Positions 7,738-16,962 of a stretch of DNA of 64,000 nucleotides are shown here, one piece after another (within the stretch, counting starts at the first letter, position 1; every line of letters begins with the position of its first letter). The notes beneath the pieces were generated by a model, which did no database searches, was not told where the DNA came from, and saw only the letters and a program-made list of their open reading frames with translations. The DNA comes from Legionellaceae bacterium. Lineage in GTDB: Bacteria > Pseudomonadota > Gammaproteobacteria > Legionellales > Legionellaceae. The stretch is taken from positions 1 to 64,000 of the forward strand of contig JAUYSP010000053.1 of NCBI GenBank assembly GCA_030696305.1, in the 5' to 3' direction. A program made the position numbers and the translations under genes.

Positions 7738-9186
7738 TTATTCTTTGTAATAATTTAAATCCAGTTCGCGAGCAGCCTTAACGTCATCTAGACGTTTTAT
7801 GGGTAAGGTATGTGGTGCATTATGTAATAATTCCGGATTGGTCTGTGCTTCTAGCCGAACCGCTGTCATCGCCTCGACAAAATTATCTAATGTTTCTTTA
7901 CACTCAGTTTCTGTTGGCTCGATTAATAAACATTCTGGAATAAGTAAAGGAAAATACGTGGTCGGGGCGTGACAACCATAGTCAAGCAAACGTTTTGCAA
8001 AATCCATAGCATTAACACCATATTTTTTCTTTTCTGGATTGAGTGTCAAAATAAATTCATGACTAGCCCGACGCTCAGGATAAGCTGGCGTAAATCCGGC
8101 TTTGGTTAATTCAGCAAGTAAATAATTGGCATTTAAAGTGGCGTATTCAGAAACACGTAATAAGCCCTCTTTACCTAATGTCCGTATATAAAAATAAGCT
8201 CGTAATAAAATACCAGCATTGCCCATGAAACTTGATAAACGGCCTATACTGTGGGGATAATCTGCTTTGGTTGCAAAGGAATAATGATTATTCTTTTTGA
8301 TAACAACAGGCAATGGTAAATAGGGCTCAAGACGTTTGCCAACAGCAACAGGGCCTGAACCCGGACCGCCGCCACCATGAGGTGTTGCAAAGGTTTTGTG
8401 TAGATTTAAATGCATCACATCAAATCCCATATCGCCGGGTCTAACTTTACCGACAATGGCATTCAAGTTGGCGCCATCATAATATAAGAGTCCACCGGCT
8501 TGATGAATAATATGAGCAATATCTTTTATCTGACGCATAAACAAACCTAAAGTGGAGGGGTTTGTTAACATAATTCCGGCTGTGCGGGGGCTAACTTTTT
8601 TTCGTAATTCGTCTAAATCAATATCACCATCTCGACCTGTTGGTATTTCAACAATTTTATACCCGCACATCACTGCGGATGCTGGATTTGTACCATGAGC
8701 CGCATCAGGTATAAGCATTTCATCACGCTGAGTATCACCACGCGACTGATGATATGCCTTAATCATAGCAACACCCGCAAACTCACCTTGAGAACCAGCC
8801 ATTGGGGTTAATGATACGCCACTCATTCCGGTGATTTCCGCAAGATACTGTTGTAATTCATACAATACTTGTAAGAAACCTTGGCTTGATTCGGTGGGTG
8901 TTAGGGGGTGGCGATTCAGAAAGTTTGGCAACGAGGCTGCTTTATGCACACCTCGAGGATTATATTTCATAGTGCACGAGCCCAATGGATAAAAATGAGT
9001 ATCAATTGAAAAGTTTTTTTGGGATAACCTTGTGTAATGACGTACTACTTGCAACTCTGAGCACGCAGGTAGGCGTGGCGCATTCGTGCGTTTGAATATA
9101 GCCGGAATGGAGTACTTATCGTCGCAAAGACCAGGATCTTGGGCTTGATTGTGTCTGTTTGGTTTTGATAATTCGAAAATCAACAT
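7738..9186 (-). CDS. gcvPB: Glycine dehydrogenase (decarboxylating) subunit 2
   Basis: 482 residues: the C-terminal half of glycine-cleavage P-protein, encoded separately as in many bacteria. It pairs with GcvPA to decarboxylate glycine and transfer the aminomethyl group to lipoyl-GcvH. The pyridoxal-phosphate lysine lies in [16 protein letters not shown], and the glycine-rich loop follows it. Length matches the family (about 480-490). ATG 9186 overlaps the end of the YciI-like gene by seven bases, so translation is coupled. It is the last gene of the operon. Confidence 0.96.
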   Translation of the reverse strand: MLIFELSKPNRHNQAQDPGLCDDKYSIPAIFKRTNAPRLPACSELQVVRHYTRLSQKNFSIDTHFYPLGSCTMKYNPRGVHKAASLPNFLNRHPLTPTESSQGFLQVLYELQQYLAEITGMSGVSLTPMAGSQGEFAGVAMIKAYHQSRGDTQRDEMLIPDAAHGTNPASAVMCGYKIVEIPTGRDGDIDLDELRKKVSPRTAGIMLTNPSTLGLFMRQIKDIAHIIHQAGGLLYYDGANLNAIVGKVRPGDMGFDVMHLNLHKTFATPHGGGGPGSGPVAVGKRLEPYLPLPVVIKKNNHYSFATKADYPHSIGRLSSFMGNAGILLRAYFYIRTLGKEGLLRVSEYATLNANYLLAELTKAGFTPAYPERRASHEFILTLNPEKKKYGVNAMDFAKRLLDYGCHAPTTYFPLLIPECLLIEPTETECKETLDNFVEAMTAVRLEAQTNPELLHNAPHTLPIKRLDDVKAARELDLNYYKE

Positions 9187-9491
9187 AATTTTCCTTCCGT
9201 ATCTTGAATAAGATTTTTAATTTCATCTCGATGTTTTACCGGTATAAATTCGATGAGTTGATAGTCTGCAATTTCAGCTAAATAATATGGATCTTGATGT
9301 AATATTGATTCTAAATAAGCTTTGTCTTGGGTCATTGCAATGATGACGCCACCGGTGCGTGGTTTCATTGGCCCAGATATCAGTATTAATCCTTGTTTAT
9401 AATGGTAATCTAAAAACTCGCGATGAGCTTGCAGGTACTTATCGACTTCGTTAAGCGGTACTTTGTAACTTAATTGAATAATAAACATCAT
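9180..9491 (-). CDS. YciI-like (YCII domain) small protein inside the gcv operon
   Basis: 103 residues with the pattern of YCII-domain proteins, small dimeric ferredoxin-fold cytoplasmic proteins, some of which are dehalogenase-like enzymes. Visible: an N-terminal FIIQLSY strand, [20 protein letters not shown] containing the conserved His, then a [17 protein letters not shown] block. Start ATG 9491 overlaps the gcvPA stop as ATGA; a second ATG follows directly at 9488. The gene lies between gcvPA and gcvPB, overlapping both, so it is certainly co-expressed with them. Its role with the glycine cleavage enzyme is unknown. Confidence 0.85.
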   Translation of the reverse strand: MMFIIQLSYKVPLNEVDKYLQAHREFLDYHYKQGLILISGPMKPRTGGVIIAMTQDKAYLESILHQDPYYLAEIADYQLIEFIPVKHRDEIKNLIQDTEGKLC

Positions 9492-10852
9492 TCACCTCGC
9501 ATATGAGCTTTTAACACGTCAATGTAGTGCGTTATTTCACTTTGAGTTCGCTTTTCGGTTGCGCAAACTAACAATGTATTTTTTAAGTTTGAATAATGTT
9601 CTTCAATAGGATAACCACCTTCAATACCATGTTGTCTTAATACCGTTAGCATTTCAGAAATGGGACGATCAGAGCTAATTAATGCTTCATGAAAAAAAGG
9701 TGCTGAGAACACTAAATCTATCCCGTCAATACTGGTTAATTTTTCTACCAGATCATGTGTGTTTTTATGACAAAAAGCAGCAGTTTGGGCAAGGCCTTCT
9801 GCTCCAAGCAAACTCATATGGATGCACGCTACTGTGACCAGTAAACCTTGATTTGTACAGATGTTTGAGGTTGCTTTGGCACGACGAATATGTTGTTCTC
9901 GTGCTTGCAATGTTAATGCATAACCTATGTTGCCATCTTTGTCATGAGTTCGCCCAATCAGACGACCTGGCATTTGCCGTACATATTCCATTCGTGTACT
10001 AAAAAAACCAAAGTAAGGCCCTCCTGAGGCCATCGGTGCGCCTAATGGTTGACCCTCGCCACAAGCAATATCTGCCCCATTTTTACCCCAAAGTCCCGGA
10101 GGTTTAAGCAGAGCAAGTGATACGGGATTAACACACGCTACGCTGATGGTTTGATTGGCATGAGCCCAATCAGTTAATTCATCAACTAACTCAAGACAAC
10201 CAAAAAAATTGGGTTGCGCAATAACAAGAGCGGTGATGTCTTCACCTCGGTATTGTTCTAATGAGTTGAGTGTAGTAGTTCCTTGTGTGGGATCAAATGG
10301 CAATGTGATTATTTCAATGTGTTGATTTCGAACGATTGTTTCTACTGTTTCACGAAAAAAAGGATGAACAGTGCCGGCAATTAAAACGCGCTTAACTTTG
10401 CTATGATGATTAATGCGAACAGCCATAAGAACAGCTTCAGCAAGCGCTGAGGCACCATCATACATTGATGCATTTGCGACTTCCATGCCGGTTAACTCAG
10501 CAATCATCGTTTGAAACTCATACAATAATTGCAGTGTGCCTTGGCTTGCCTCTGCTTGATAAGGAGTATAAGAGGTAAGAAACTCGCCTCGTGTTGCAAT
10601 ATCCCATACTGCTGCTGGAATATGGTGATCGTAGCTCCCAGCACCTATAAAACAAGTACCATTTTGATTTTTATCAGACAACTCTTGCGCGATATGTAGC
10701 ATGTTCATTTCATTTAATCCAGTTGGAAGCCCTGCATAAGGGTCTTGCAACAATGCATCGGGGATCTCATCAAATAACGTAGTTGAATTGGGTACGCCGA
10801 TGCTTTCGAGCATCAATTGTTTGTCATCTGCAGTATGGGGAATGTACGGCAT
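9488..10852 (-). CDS. gcvPA: Glycine dehydrogenase (decarboxylating) subunit 1
   Basis: 454 residues: N-terminal half of the split P-protein. Diagnostic blocks include YIPHTADDKQ at the N-terminus, SYTPYQAEASQGTLQLLYEFQT near residues 95-115, and the ASMYDGASALAEA motif near 125. It forms a heterotetramer with GcvPB. The gene lies two bases after gcvH and overlaps the YciI-like gene. Length is typical (about 445-455). Confidence 0.96.
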   Translation of the reverse strand: MPYIPHTADDKQLMLESIGVPNSTTLFDEIPDALLQDPYAGLPTGLNEMNMLHIAQELSDKNQNGTCFIGAGSYDHHIPAAVWDIATRGEFLTSYTPYQAEASQGTLQLLYEFQTMIAELTGMEVANASMYDGASALAEAVLMAVRINHHSKVKRVLIAGTVHPFFRETVETIVRNQHIEIITLPFDPTQGTTTLNSLEQYRGEDITALVIAQPNFFGCLELVDELTDWAHANQTISVACVNPVSLALLKPPGLWGKNGADIACGEGQPLGAPMASGGPYFGFFSTRMEYVRQMPGRLIGRTHDKDGNIGYALTLQAREQHIRRAKATSNICTNQGLLVTVACIHMSLLGAEGLAQTAAFCHKNTHDLVEKLTSIDGIDLVFSAPFFHEALISSDRPISEMLTVLRQHGIEGGYPIEEHYSNLKNTLLVCATEKRTQSEITHYIDVLKAHMRGE

Positions 10853-10854
10853 AA

Positions 10855-11244
10855 TTAAATATCCTCGGTTAACTCGCTTAGATATTGATCTTCTTTAAGC
10901 AGTGTGCTGATTTCTTCCAGTGCTCTTTCCTTTTGTTGAGGTTTGATTTTAACTAACCAACCTAATCCAAATGGATCTTGGTTTAGGATAGCTGGATTTT
11001 TCTCAACTTGTTCGTTCACTGCAACAACAGTGCCACTGATTGGAGCATAGAAATCAGATGCTGCTTTAACTGATTCTAATACACCAATTTCGTCACCTGC
11101 AGCAACTTCTTTGCCGACGGTAGGTAGCTCGATATATACCAAATCACCTAATAAATGTTGAGCATGATCAGTAATTCCCACAACCATGTCGTCTTGTTCA
11201 GTATTAAGCCACTCATGGCTTGATGTATAGCGTAAATAACTCAT
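10855..11244 (-). CDS. gcvH: Glycine cleavage system H protein
   Basis: 129 residues: the lipoyl carrier shuttling the aminomethyl intermediate among P, T and L proteins. The lipoylation lysine is in GVLESVKAASDFYAP near residue 64. Start MSYLRYTSSHEWL is typical. It is separated from gcvT by nine bases and from gcvPA by two, all on the minus strand. The L protein (dihydrolipoamide dehydrogenase) is not in the window. Confidence 0.97.
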   Translation of the reverse strand: MSYLRYTSSHEWLNTEQDDMVVGITDHAQHLLGDLVYIELPTVGKEVAAGDEIGVLESVKAASDFYAPISGTVVAVNEQVEKNPAILNQDPFGLGWLVKIKPQQKERALEEISTLLKEDQYLSELTEDI

Positions 11245-11253
11245 ATTTATCCT

Positions 11254-12333
11254 TTATGCTGTTGTAATAAATTTTGGTTTACCTACCTGTGCGGGGAGTA
11301 ATTTTCCGCGAATATCCACTAAAACATGATCCTTAGTTTCTATAGGAACACGCGCAAGAGCGATTGATTTGTTTAATGTGGGAGAATAGGTACCACTCGT
11401 AATAATGCCATCCGGATGTCCAGCAACAAGCACGCGTTGACCCTGTCGCATAATGCCTTTATCCTCAAGGGTTAGTCCAACTAATTTTCGTTTTAAACCC
11501 CGTTGCTTTTGAGACAATAATGCTCCCATGCCAATAAAATCACGATCTTCAGGCTGCCATTTGACTGTCCAGCTTAATCCTGACTCTAATGGTGTCGTTG
11601 TTTCATCCATATCTTGACCATACAATAACATGCCTGCTTCTAGACGCAAGGTATCTCTAGCGGCTAATCCACAAGGTTTTACACCTGCTGTAAGCAGGGA
11701 AGCCCACATGGTTGTGATGAGGTCTGGAGTTGCCATGATTTCCAAACCGTCTTCGCCTGTATAACCCGTGCGTGCAAAAAAACAGTTATCGAGTTCCACG
11801 CATTCAAAATGGGCAAGCGTTGATACACCATCTGCTTGGCTTGGATTCAAAATTGATAAAGTTTTTTGAATGGCTTCGGGACCCTGTACTGCTATCATCG
11901 CAAGGTCTGTTCGTTCTTGTAATCCTGCAGAAAAACCGCCAATTTGATGGCGAATCCAATGTAAATCGGGGGCACGAGTTGCTGAATTTAACACCAGTCG
12001 ATAATTATCAGGGCTGCGTTGATAGACGATTAAATCATCAATAATGCCACCATGCTCATTACACATACAGGTATAAAGCGCTCGACCAGTATGTGAAAGT
12101 AAGTCCACGTCATTGGTTAGTAATTTACGCAGAAATTGTCTATCACCGGCCCCTAATACATCAATGATTGTCATATGGGAAACGTCAAACATCCCAGTTT
12201 TTTTTCGAACAATATGATGCTCTTCTAATTGCGAGCCATAATGTAGGGGCATACTCCAGCCATGAAAATCAACCATTTTGGCGTTTAGTGCTACATGCTG
12301 TGCATATAAAGGGGTTTTTTCAAGCATAATCAT
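11254..12333 (-). CDS. gcvT: Glycine cleavage system aminomethyltransferase (T protein)
   Basis: 359 residues: transfers the methylene group from lipoyl-GcvH to tetrahydrofolate and releases ammonia. Recognisable blocks are TPLYAQHVALNAKMVDFHGW at the N-terminus, the MFDVSHM motif, and the RTGYTGEDGLEI motif. ATG 12333 has AGGAG nine bases upstream; a second ATG is at 12327. Only 15 bases separate it from the IcmL-like gene, so the operon's promoter must lie upstream of that gene. No glycine riboswitch was recognised in the 15 bases or in the short upstream intergenic space. Confidence 0.96.
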   Translation of the reverse strand: MIMLEKTPLYAQHVALNAKMVDFHGWSMPLHYGSQLEEHHIVRKKTGMFDVSHMTIIDVLGAGDRQFLRKLLTNDVDLLSHTGRALYTCMCNEHGGIIDDLIVYQRSPDNYRLVLNSATRAPDLHWIRHQIGGFSAGLQERTDLAMIAVQGPEAIQKTLSILNPSQADGVSTLAHFECVELDNCFFARTGYTGEDGLEIMATPDLITTMWASLLTAGVKPCGLAARDTLRLEAGMLLYGQDMDETTTPLESGLSWTVKWQPEDRDFIGMGALLSQKQRGLKRKLVGLTLEDKGIMRQGQRVLVAGHPDGIITSGTYSPTLNKSIALARVPIETKDHVLVDIRGKLLPAQVGKPKFITTA

Positions 12334-12348
12334 TCCGTTTAACTCCTG

Positions 12349-12894
12349 TTATACTATTGCTGCCGAAGGTGCTTTTTGAGCACATCTGCAGGGAGGTGCT
12401 ATCTCTGTGGAAGTAATACTTTTAATAGCGAAGCCACGCACTCCCTGAGTCATTGAGGCAATAAATCTCAGGGTAATCATTAACTGTTGCTTTTGCTGAT
12501 AGACTGGATTTTTATAAATAACGAGAATGGGCATATTTGCCTCCCATTCTTGTTTATCAATCATTTTGATTGTAGGTGGCAAGGTTGCTACTGCACTGAC
12601 ATAATAAGAGTTTGTTTTAATATTTTCAGGTAGTTTGGATGCGTTTAATGCCTTGCTATAACTTATCCAACCTTCGGAAGTAAAATATTTAGCGATTTCT
12701 TTTTCTTGTGTAATAAAGTGCTCAAAATCCATTGTGTAGGTTGTAATAATTGCTTCGTTTACCCAAACAGCCTGTGGAATGTTGTTGACAATAGGATTGG
12801 CGATTGATAGGGATGAATACCAAAAAGAAAATATAAACGAGATAAAACCCCACCAGTTGATGCGGTTTATTTTAGCGTGCGAGCTACTATACAT
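12349..12894 (-). CDS. DotI/IcmL-family protein, orphan
   Basis: 181 residues resembling the DotI/IcmL family of the type IVB (Dot/Icm) secretion system, inner-membrane proteins with a periplasmic domain. Seen: an N-terminal hydrophobic segment (WWGFISFIFSFWYSSLSIA) that could be a signal peptide or anchor; then the family pattern YTMDFEHFITQ...KYFTSEGWISYSKAL...VSAVATLPPTIKM; then MPILVIYKNP, LMITLRFIASM and VRGFAIKSI. The C-terminus has an extra Cys-Arg-Cys. AAGGA lies eight bases before ATG 12894, preferred over ATG 12921. No other dot/icm genes are nearby; instead the gene heads the glycine cleavage operon, 15 bases before gcvT. It may be an IcmL-like paralogue with a separate envelope role. 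Family call is by pattern memory. Confidence 0.78.
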   Translation of the reverse strand: MYSSSHAKINRINWWGFISFIFSFWYSSLSIANPIVNNIPQAVWVNEAIITTYTMDFEHFITQEKEIAKYFTSEGWISYSKALNASKLPENIKTNSYYVSAVATLPPTIKMIDKQEWEANMPILVIYKNPVYQQKQQLMITLRFIASMTQGVRGFAIKSITSTEIAPPCRCAQKAPSAAIV

Positions 12895-13005
12895 AGACGT
12901 CCTTAGTCCCAGTAGGATCATTCGATACTTTTTCTGTTATACTCTGTGCCTGCTGTGCTGAGCACAAAGTATAGCATGGGCTCGAGTGAGATGGGGAGAG
13001 GTTTT

Positions 13006-14745
13006 GTGAACCAAAATCGTTTTTATTTTGATAATCGTGAAAGTGTCAGTCGATTTCTTAATTACTGGGATTTTTTATTATTAGTATTAGTCTTATCCAT
13101 TTTATTTTTTTTAGGTTGGACTAGTGAGCAAATGGCTACGCCTTATGCCCTAGGTGAGCCTATACCTATTTCGTTATCTCCGGCTCATTTACCCGGATAT
13201 GCTTTACGAACTGTACTGCGTATGTTTATTGCCCTCGGATTTTCTATTGTTTTTACTTTCGTAATAGGCACTTTGGCGGCTAAAAATCGTCGTGCCGAGC
13301 AGTTTATTATCCCTGCGATTGATATTTTTCAGTCCGTTCCAGTGCTTAGCTTTTTGGCCATAACAGTGACGGGTTTTATACACCTTTTCCCTGGAAGTTT
13401 ATTAGGTCCCGAATGTGCCTCTATTTTCGCTATTTTCGTATCACAAGTATGGAATATAACATTTAGCTTTTACCAATCATTGAAAGCTGTTCCGGATGAT
13501 CTTCGTGAAGTAGCAGCAATGAATCAACTGTCGGCTTGGCAGTTTTTTTGGAAAGTTGAAGTGCCTTGTTCAATGTCCGGCTTATTGTGGAATTTGATGG
13601 TATCAATGTCTGCCAGTTGGTTTTTTGTTGTGTTGTCCGAAGCCATTGTTGTTGCTCATCAAGATATTCGATTGCCAGGAGTAGGCTCATACATTGCATT
13701 AGCCATTGAGCAACACAATATGCACGCGTTACTTTATGCAATTTTAACTATGTTGTGTGTAATCTTTTTATATGATCAAATTTTATTTAGACCGTTGATA
13801 GCGTGGTCTGAAAAATTTAGAATTGATCAAACGCCACCGGAAGAAGAATATCAATCCTGGTTGATTGATTTAATTCGTTTGAGTCCATTAATGAAGCGAT
13901 TTGAACTGGGATTGCTCGCATTTAAAAACTGCTTTATCAATGGAAGAATAGTTCAATTTAGTGGTTCGCGCCGTCCTAAAGAGGTTGATTTTGAGCATCG
14001 AAGACGTATGGATTGGATATGGAATATCTTTGCATTAGTTAGCATCGTCACCGGTAGTTATATATTATTGCATTATATTTTAAACACGTTGAACATGCGG
14101 GAAATAGTGCATGTGTTTTTGCTGGGGGGGGCGACTGGGATACGTGTAATCGTTCTTATTTTAGTTAGCTCGTGTCTTTGGATTCCGATTGGCGTATGGA
14201 TTGGGCAACGGCCATACTGGACGCAAAAAATCCAACCTATTATTCAATTTGTTGCCGCGTTTCCTGCTAATTTATTTTACCCTTTATTTGTAATTGCTAT
14301 TGTTCGTTTTAATTTAAATGTAGAAATTTGGCTAACTCCATTAATGATATTAGGAACTCAATGGTATATTTTGTTTAATGTGATTGCAGGCGCATCGTTA
14401 ATTCCAAGAGATTTGTGTCTTGTTGCGGATAACTTCGGTGTAACAGGTTGGCAATGGTGGCGTCGTTTGGCGTTACCTGGTATTTTTCCTTACTATATTA
14501 CTGGTGCAATTACTGCCGCTGGGGGAGCCTGGAATGCTAGTATTGTTGCTGAAGCGGTTAATTGGGGGCATACTCGTTTAAGTGCTACAGGGCTGGGTGA
14601 ATATATTCAAACTAGCGCAATTGCTGGTGATTTTCCTAAAATTGCTCTAGGAACCGCAATGATGTGTGTGTATGTCCTTTTGTTTAACCATTTGATATGG
14701 CGTCCTTTGTACCGTGTGGCGCAAGAACGTTTTAATTTGAGTTGA
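13006..14745 (+). CDS. ABC transporter permease, two fused NitT/TauT-type domains
   Basis: About 580 residues with two binding-protein-dependent permease domains in one chain, the arrangement of a subgroup of nitrate/sulfonate/taurine-type ABC importers. The first EAA-like loop is EVAAMNQLSAWQFFWKVEVP; the second is DNFGVTGWQWWRRLALPG. About 12 hydrophobic segments are visible. The frame opens at GTG 12946; candidate starts are ATG 12976 (no ribosome-binding site) and GTG 13006 (GGAGAGG ending four bases upstream); 13006 is preferred. The ATPase gene follows after seven bases. No substrate-binding protein is encoded nearby and the substrate is unknown. Confidence 0.9.
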   Translation: MNQNRFYFDNRESVSRFLNYWDFLLLVLVLSILFFLGWTSEQMATPYALGEPIPISLSPAHLPGYALRTVLRMFIALGFSIVFTFVIGTLAAKNRRAEQFIIPAIDIFQSVPVLSFLAITVTGFIHLFPGSLLGPECASIFAIFVSQVWNITFSFYQSLKAVPDDLREVAAMNQLSAWQFFWKVEVPCSMSGLLWNLMVSMSASWFFVVLSEAIVVAHQDIRLPGVGSYIALAIEQHNMHALLYAILTMLCVIFLYDQILFRPLIAWSEKFRIDQTPPEEEYQSWLIDLIRLSPLMKRFELGLLAFKNCFINGRIVQFSGSRRPKEVDFEHRRRMDWIWNIFALVSIVTGSYILLHYILNTLNMREIVHVFLLGGATGIRVIVLILVSSCLWIPIGVWIGQRPYWTQKIQPIIQFVAAFPANLFYPLFVIAIVRFNLNVEIWLTPLMILGTQWYILFNVIAGASLIPRDLCLVADNFGVTGWQWWRRLALPGIFPYYITGAITAAGGAWNASIVAEAVNWGHTRLSATGLGEYIQTSAIAGDFPKIALGTAMMCVYVLLFNHLIWRPLYRVAQERFNLS

Positions 14746-14752
14746 GGCCCGA

Positions 14753-16066
14753 ATGTCTGAAACGATTATTTCGATAGATCATTTACGAAAAGCGTATAAA
14801 AAAACTGCGGCACAGGATTTGCACGTATTAGAAGATATTAATTTTAAATTATACAAAGGCGAGATTGTTGCTTTATTAGGCAAATCTGGTTCTGGTAAAT
14901 CGACTTTGTTACGAATTATAGCCGGGCTAGTTGCTCCAACAAGTGGTCGAGTGACTTATCGAGGTCAGCCTGTGACTAGGCCTGTACGTGGGATTGCTAT
15001 GGTTTTTCAATCGTTTGCCTTGATGCCATGGTTGACGGTTTTAGAAAATGTAGAGCTAGGACTGGAGGCTCAGGGAATTTCACGTGCGGAACGTCGTCAG
15101 CGTGCAATTGAGGCGATTGATATTATCGGTTTAGATGGATTCGAATCAGCTTTTCCCAAAGAATTATCGGGTGGCATGCGTCAACGGGTAGGGTTTGCGC
15201 GAGCGTTAGTTATTAATCCAGATGTTTTATTAATGGATGAACCTTTTTCGGCACTCGACGTATTAACCGCCGAAAATTTGAAATCAGATTTATTAGAACT
15301 TTGGCAAGAGAAGAAAACTAATACAAATGGTATTTTACTGGTAACTCATAATATAGAAGAAGCTGCCATGTTAGCGGATCGAATCGTGATTTTGGGCAGT
15401 GATCCTGGATATATTCGTGCTGATTTGCCAGTTTCACTGCCTCAACCACGTGATCCAGAATCATCCGAATTTAGACATTTAGTTGATCGTATTTATACTT
15501 TAATGATTACAGCCTCAGAAGAAAAAGCACGATACGCACATCATCGTGGGCGCCAAATTGGTTTGGGCTACCGGTTACCTGATGTAGAGCCATCTGAATT
15601 ATCAGGGCTAATTGAAAGCATGACGTCGTTTGAATCACGGATTGATTTGCCCGAGCTTGCTGATGAATTGATGATGAATGTTGACGACCTGTTCCCGATT
15701 TTAGAAACCTTAGAAATTTTGGGTTTTGCAGAAATTTCTGAAGGGGATGTTCATTTAAGTGCATTGGGTAAAGATTTTTCTGAGGCGGATCTGCAAGCTC
15801 GTAAACAATTATTTGCCCAGCGATTGTTAGAAAAAGTACCTCTAGCACGCTATATCCGTCGTATCTTAGATGAAAAAACAGGTCATCGTGTTTCAGAGGA
15901 ACGATTTTTAACTAAATTGGAAGATTATTTAAGTGAAGATGAAGCGGAGCGTGTGCTTCGTACAATGATTGATTGGGGGCGATATGCTGAAATTTTTGCT
16001 TATGACTTTAAAACAGGATTTTTAAGTTTGGAAAATCCGGGTATTGCCTCCGAAGAATTAGAATAA
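14753..16066 (+). CDS. ABC transporter ATPase with AAA-associated C-terminal domain
   Basis: 437 residues. The first 240 are a NitT/TauT-type ABC ATPase: Walker A GKSGSGKST, Q-loop VFQSFALMPW, signature LSGGMRQR, Walker B VLLMDEPFSALD, His switch VTHN. The remaining 190 residues match the AAA-associated C-terminal domain found on ATPases that partner with double-domain permeases (blocks ELADELMMNVDDLFPILETLE, FSEADLQARKQLFAQRLL); its function is not established. Co-transcribed with the permease. Substrate unknown. Confidence 0.93.
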   Translation: MSETIISIDHLRKAYKKTAAQDLHVLEDINFKLYKGEIVALLGKSGSGKSTLLRIIAGLVAPTSGRVTYRGQPVTRPVRGIAMVFQSFALMPWLTVLENVELGLEAQGISRAERRQRAIEAIDIIGLDGFESAFPKELSGGMRQRVGFARALVINPDVLLMDEPFSALDVLTAENLKSDLLELWQEKKTNTNGILLVTHNIEEAAMLADRIVILGSDPGYIRADLPVSLPQPRDPESSEFRHLVDRIYTLMITASEEKARYAHHRGRQIGLGYRLPDVEPSELSGLIESMTSFESRIDLPELADELMMNVDDLFPILETLEILGFAEISEGDVHLSALGKDFSEADLQARKQLFAQRLLEKVPLARYIRRILDEKTGHRVSEERFLTKLEDYLSEDEAERVLRTMIDWGRYAEIFAYDFKTGFLSLENPGIASEELE

Positions 16067-16146
16067 TCATGGCTCGAATTACTTGAATGTTTATTTTTGG
16101 TAATTCCCCACCATGTCAACTAATCTTAATTTAATGTGCAAATGAG

Positions 16147-16764
16147 TTACTTACCCATACTTGTAAGATACTCAGCTATTGCTTTGATATCTTCGTCATC
16201 CATGCGACCAGTAATGTCGTGCATAATTGAATTAAGATCATTATGCCGCTCACCAGATTTAAATCCGTGTAGTTGGAGAATTGTATAGTTTGATTGCTGA
16301 TTACATATCATTGGAAAGCCGGCTTGGGCGTTTCCTTTACCATCTGGGCCATGACATGCAATGCAGGCGGTGATTTTTTTGTTGGTATCACCGTGGCGAT
16401 AGATTGTTTCGCCCCGCTTAAAGTCGGTTTGGGAATCAGTTGTTGCGGGACGGGGCTTGGCAGCATAATAAGCCGCTAAATCCTCCATATCTTGATCGCT
16501 TAGGTTAGCAACCATCGGACTCATTGTAACTGCACTACGTGATTTACCTTCTTTAAAATCGTGCAATTGTTTTGTCAAATAAGGAGCGTGTTGACCTGCG
16601 AGATGGGGCCACTCTGGATTAGCACTGATACCCTGAGGTCCATGACAAGCGCTGCAGACCAACGATTTATTTTCACCTGCTTTGGGATCGCCTGTTGCAT
16701 GAGCTGTTAGGAATGCGAAACATAAGAGTAATGTGTTGATCCATATAAAAAATGTTTGTTTCAT
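16147..16764 (-). CDS. Cytochrome c4, di-haem periplasmic electron carrier
   Basis: 205 residues with a signal peptide (MKQTFFIWINTLLLCFAF...AHA) and two class I cytochrome c domains, each with a haem motif: CSACH near the N-terminus and CIACH in the second half. Distal methionines are available in MSPM and in the SIMHDI region. Such proteins carry electrons to terminal oxidases. The frame extends 35 residues upstream, but only ATG 16764 directly precedes a normal signal peptide. It is divergent from engB, an arrangement common in gammaproteobacteria. Confidence 0.93.
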   Translation of the reverse strand: MKQTFFIWINTLLLCFAFLTAHATGDPKAGENKSLVCSACHGPQGISANPEWPHLAGQHAPYLTKQLHDFKEGKSRSAVTMSPMVANLSDQDMEDLAAYYAAKPRPATTDSQTDFKRGETIYRHGDTNKKITACIACHGPDGKGNAQAGFPMICNQQSNYTILQLHGFKSGERHNDLNSIMHDITGRMDDEDIKAIAEYLTSMGK

Positions 16765-16962
16765 AAAGTAAGCTTCTGGATTTTGTTGGACTTGTAAATT
16801 GACCAATAAATTTCCTTTGCTAGCAAACAGAGAGACCTGTTTCGCAAAGGAGGTCCTGTTTTCAAACACAGGTCAACGTTCGTTGAAAGTATAAGTGGAA
16901 TTATGCCACTTTTATCTGTAATATGCTATCTGTTCTTTTTTTCTCTACTAAATCATAAAACT

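Noticed and set aside
7576-7758. Short plus-strand frame across the MITE
   Set aside because: It lies almost wholly inside the non-coding inverted-repeat element, has no ribosome-binding site and repeats as palindrome arms.
12334-12348. Glycine riboswitch upstream of gcvT
   Set aside because: Only 15 bases separate gcvT from the preceding gene, and no riboswitch core was recognised in the short region upstream of that gene.
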